A stretch of 6,495 bases of DNA from a bacterium (GTDB taxonomy: Bacteria > Thermosulfidibacterota > Thermosulfidibacteria > Thermosulfidibacterales > Thermosulfidibacteraceae): the NCBI GenBank assembly GCA_027037155.1, contig JALWBK010000306.1, positions 11,532-18,026 of the forward strand, in the 5' to 3' direction. Position numbers and translations under genes: made by a program. Under the pieces are notes generated by a model. That model searched no databases. It saw only the letters and a program-made list of their open reading frames with translations, and was not told where the DNA came from. Below are positions 6,115-6,495 of the stretch, piece after piece; within the stretch, counting starts at the first letter, position 1, and each line of letters starts with the position of its first letter.

Positions 6115-6495
6115 ATGAGTTGTAGAGATATTTTAAAACAAACCCTCCCTTTCTCAAAGCTACCAGATGCCGTGCTCGCCCATATATGCGAGACAAGCCG
6201 TCAGCGCGCTTACAAAAAAGGGGAATACATTTTTCAAGAGCAAGAGGACTTTAAAGAAACGCTTATGATAGTGGCCAAAGGATTAGTTGAACTCAATATC
6301 AAGAGGGAAAGAGAAATCATTTTAGGTTACCGAGGTGAAGGGGATCTTTTGGGCGAAGACTCTTTTGTCTCAAAAAAACCGTACAGATACAACGCACTGT
6401 GCGTTGAAGACACCGAGGTAATATGCATTCCCTCAGAGCTTCTTGAACAAATAGGAAGCAAGTACCCAGCCTTCTACTCATACTTAGCCTCCTTA
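6115..6495 (+). CDS. Cyclic-nucleotide-binding-domain protein (3' end outside window)
   Basis: The frame runs from ATG 6115 to the window edge, giving 127 residues of an incomplete protein. Residues about 10-115 form a cNMP-binding beta-barrel: LPFSKLPDAVLAHI (11-24), YKKGEYIFQEQE (33-44), LMIVAKGLVEL (50-60), YRGEGDLLGEDSF (72-84) and ALCVEDTEVICIP (94-106). Gly80-Glu81 and Arg91 have the same ten-residue spacing as Glu72 and Arg82 of E. coli CRP, the ribose and phosphate contacts. The residue after the Arg is Tyr rather than the usual Ser or Ala. AAGGAG (6101-6106) lies eight bases before the ATG. What follows is unseen: it could be a Crp/Fnr DNA-binding domain, or CBS plus DUF294 nucleotidyltransferase-like domains. 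The second is favoured by the nearby symporter with a small partner, because that protein type often neighbours such symporters. Confidence 0.8.
   Translation, partial: MSCRDILKQTLPFSKLPDAVLAHICETSRQRAYKKGEYIFQEQEDFKETLMIVAKGLVELNIKREREIILGYRGEGDLLGEDSFVSKKPYRYNALCVEDTEVICIPSELLEQIGSKYPAFYSYLASL

Noticed and set aside
6005..6196. A 63-codon minus-strand reading frame across the TIM-barrel/cNMP junction
   Set aside because: It is antisense to the ends of two good genes and has no recognisable content.

Overview
The window most resembles the genome of a thermophilic Gram-negative bacterium, possibly of the Aquificota. The pointers are Lys/Glu/Ile-rich proteins, strong GGAGGTG ribosome sites, tight gene packing and a PilY1-type pilus protein. 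No taxonomic marker is present, so this placement is an inference. No mobile element, CRISPR array, rRNA or phage gene was seen.

Left part (1-2813, minus strand): the first 829 residues of a PilY1-like type IV pilus tip/adhesin protein, whose C-terminal end lies beyond base 1. Just upstream is a small secreted protein of about 109 residues whose stop codon overlaps the pilY1 start (ATGA). A weak promoter candidate precedes the pair. Between it and the next gene (2814-3131) lies about 320 bases of non-coding DNA with several possible RNA hairpins.

Centre (3132-3296, minus strand): a tRNA-Gln(UUG) with encoded CCA and its own near-consensus promoter. A strong GC hairpin behind the transporter gene is bracketed by 9-base direct repeats.

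Right part (3303-5191, minus strand): a two-gene operon encoding a small two-helix membrane protein and an ActP-like sodium:solute symporter, probably for acetate or another small organic acid. It is driven by a very good sigma-70 promoter.

Far right (5334-6495, plus strand): a divergent operon starting at an apparently leaderless promoter that interlocks with the symporter promoter. It encodes a xylose-isomerase-like TIM-barrel protein and the start of a cyclic-nucleotide-binding-domain protein, possibly of the cNMP/CBS/DUF294 type that often accompanies such symporters. The symporter, its small partner and the cNMP-domain gene may form one uptake-and-sensing unit. The TIM-barrel protein is the least expected member. 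I see no firm evidence of an entirely new system. The best leads are the divergent symporter/TIM-barrel/cNMP unit and the small partner gene coupled to pilY1.
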